Positions 5,536 to 5,831 of a stretch of 5,831 nucleotides of DNA are shown piece by piece. The notes under the pieces are model-generated. The model ran no database searches. It was not told the origin of the DNA and saw only the letters and a list, made by a program, of their open reading frames with translations. This stretch comes from an uncultured Myxococcales bacterium (GTDB lineage Bacteria > Myxococcota_A > UBA9042): contig CAIXAA010000092.1 of NCBI GenBank assembly GCA_903917305.1, forward strand, positions 1 through 5,831, read 5' to 3'. How positions within the stretch are numbered: the stretch's first letter is position 1; each line of letters opens with the position of its first letter. The position numbers were made by a program, and so were the translations under genes.

Positions 5536-5831
5536 ATGAGCGTCGACGCTACGCAGGAGTCGCAGGAAGCGCAGCTGCTGATCGCCCAGCGTGGCTCGCA
5601 CGTGGCGGAGCGACGCCGCCAGCAGCTCACCCACCGCGTCGGCCGTTTGTACGCGTGGCTGCTGCCGCTGCAAGTGGTCGCCGTGCTCGCCGCGACCTTG
5701 GATCACCGCCCGACGTGGCCGGCGCTGCTGGGTTTGCCGCCGTGGCTCATCGTCGCCGTCTGCGGCGCTGGCGTGGTGCTCTGCGGCGCGCTGGTGCGGC
5801 GTCGCTGGCCGCTGGATCGCGCCGGTCGCAT
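5536..5831 (+). CDS. N-terminal fragment of a membrane protein, probable sensor histidine kinase (3' end outside window)
   Basis: Only the first 98 codons are present. The start is soluble and polar (1-37), with H-V-A-E-R-R-R-Q-Q-L at 22-31 before the first membrane helix (38-54), a short loop with R-P-T-W at 58-61, and a second helix (69-87) followed by a basic R-R-R-W. The helix spacing, the R-L-Y-A-W-L-L-P-L-Q segment (37-46) and the R-P-T-W loop resemble the N-terminal membrane region of a group of myxobacterial and proteobacterial sensor histidine kinases whose continuation would carry a conserved G-R-I-E-T-H-F-H-V-F segment. That stretch, and any kinase domain, lies beyond the window, so the call rests on remembered resemblance. 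An in-frame ATG at 5521 would add five residues; an in-frame stop at 5491 limits any earlier start. Neither ATG has a strong ribosome site. The gene is divergent from the PP2C phosphatase. Confidence 0.5.
   Translation, partial: MSVDATQESQEAQLLIAQRGSHVAERRRQQLTHRVGRLYAWLLPLQVVAVLAATLDHRPTWPALLGLPPWLIVAVCGAGVVLCGALVRRRWPLDRAGR

Noticed and set aside
4235..5539. A 434-codon plus-strand open frame antisense to the PP2C gene
   Set aside because: Arg/His-rich shadow of the PP2C frame; every conserved PP2C motif is on the other strand.
1..5831. CRISPR array, insertion sequence, attachment site, tRNA or rRNA
   Set aside because: I saw no regularly spaced repeats, transposase motifs, paired terminal repeats or RNA gene structure on either strand. 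Compact coding genes fill the window and no gap exceeds 200 bp.

Overview
The window is GC-rich, gene-dense bacterial chromosome with six protein genes and no RNA genes, insertion sequences or CRISPR arrays that I can see. Two neighbouring lipoproteins have long Asp/Ala/Pro-rich spacers after the lipid-attachment cysteine. One also carries a Cys-rich block, C-G-N-C-A-D-D-D-C-N-G, a style common in Myxococcota and related former deltaproteobacteria. Together with the very strong G/C third-position bias, this suggests a myxobacterium-like organism. That placement is inference, not proof.

Layout. (A) 1-2609, minus strand: a probable three-gene operon read right to left. It holds a class I SAM-dependent methyltransferase (2609-1761), a lipoprotein with a cadherin-like domain and a C-terminal AMPK/CBM48-type glycan-binding domain (1715-837), and a second lipoprotein (849 to beyond position 1) with a Cys-rich MopE-like block and a PKD-like domain. 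The first gap is 45 bp and the two lipoproteins overlap by 13 bp. (B) 2610-2808: a 199-bp divergent intergenic region with candidate promoters in both directions. (C) 2809-4305, plus strand: a multi-pass membrane protein resembling GT-C glycosyltransferases. (D) 5344-4262, minus strand: a complete PP2C-type Ser/Thr phosphatase with a Pro/Ala linker and a C-terminal membrane anchor. Its 3' end overlaps the end of the membrane protein gene by 44 bp. (E) 5345-5535: a second divergent intergenic region, with well-spaced promoter candidates on both strands. (F) 5536 to the window end, plus strand: the first 98 residues of a membrane protein, probably the sensor region of a histidine kinase.

How they may fit together. 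The methyltransferase/GT-C pair and the glycan-binding lipoprotein suggest work on envelope sugars or lipid-linked glycans. The PP2C phosphatase and the probable kinase sit head to head and may be signalling genes. Both links rest on neighbourhood only. I found no convincing evidence of a new biological system. The most distinctive items are the lipoprotein with an AMPK-like glycan-binding domain that keeps the known sugar-contacting residues, and the overlapping convergent gene ends.
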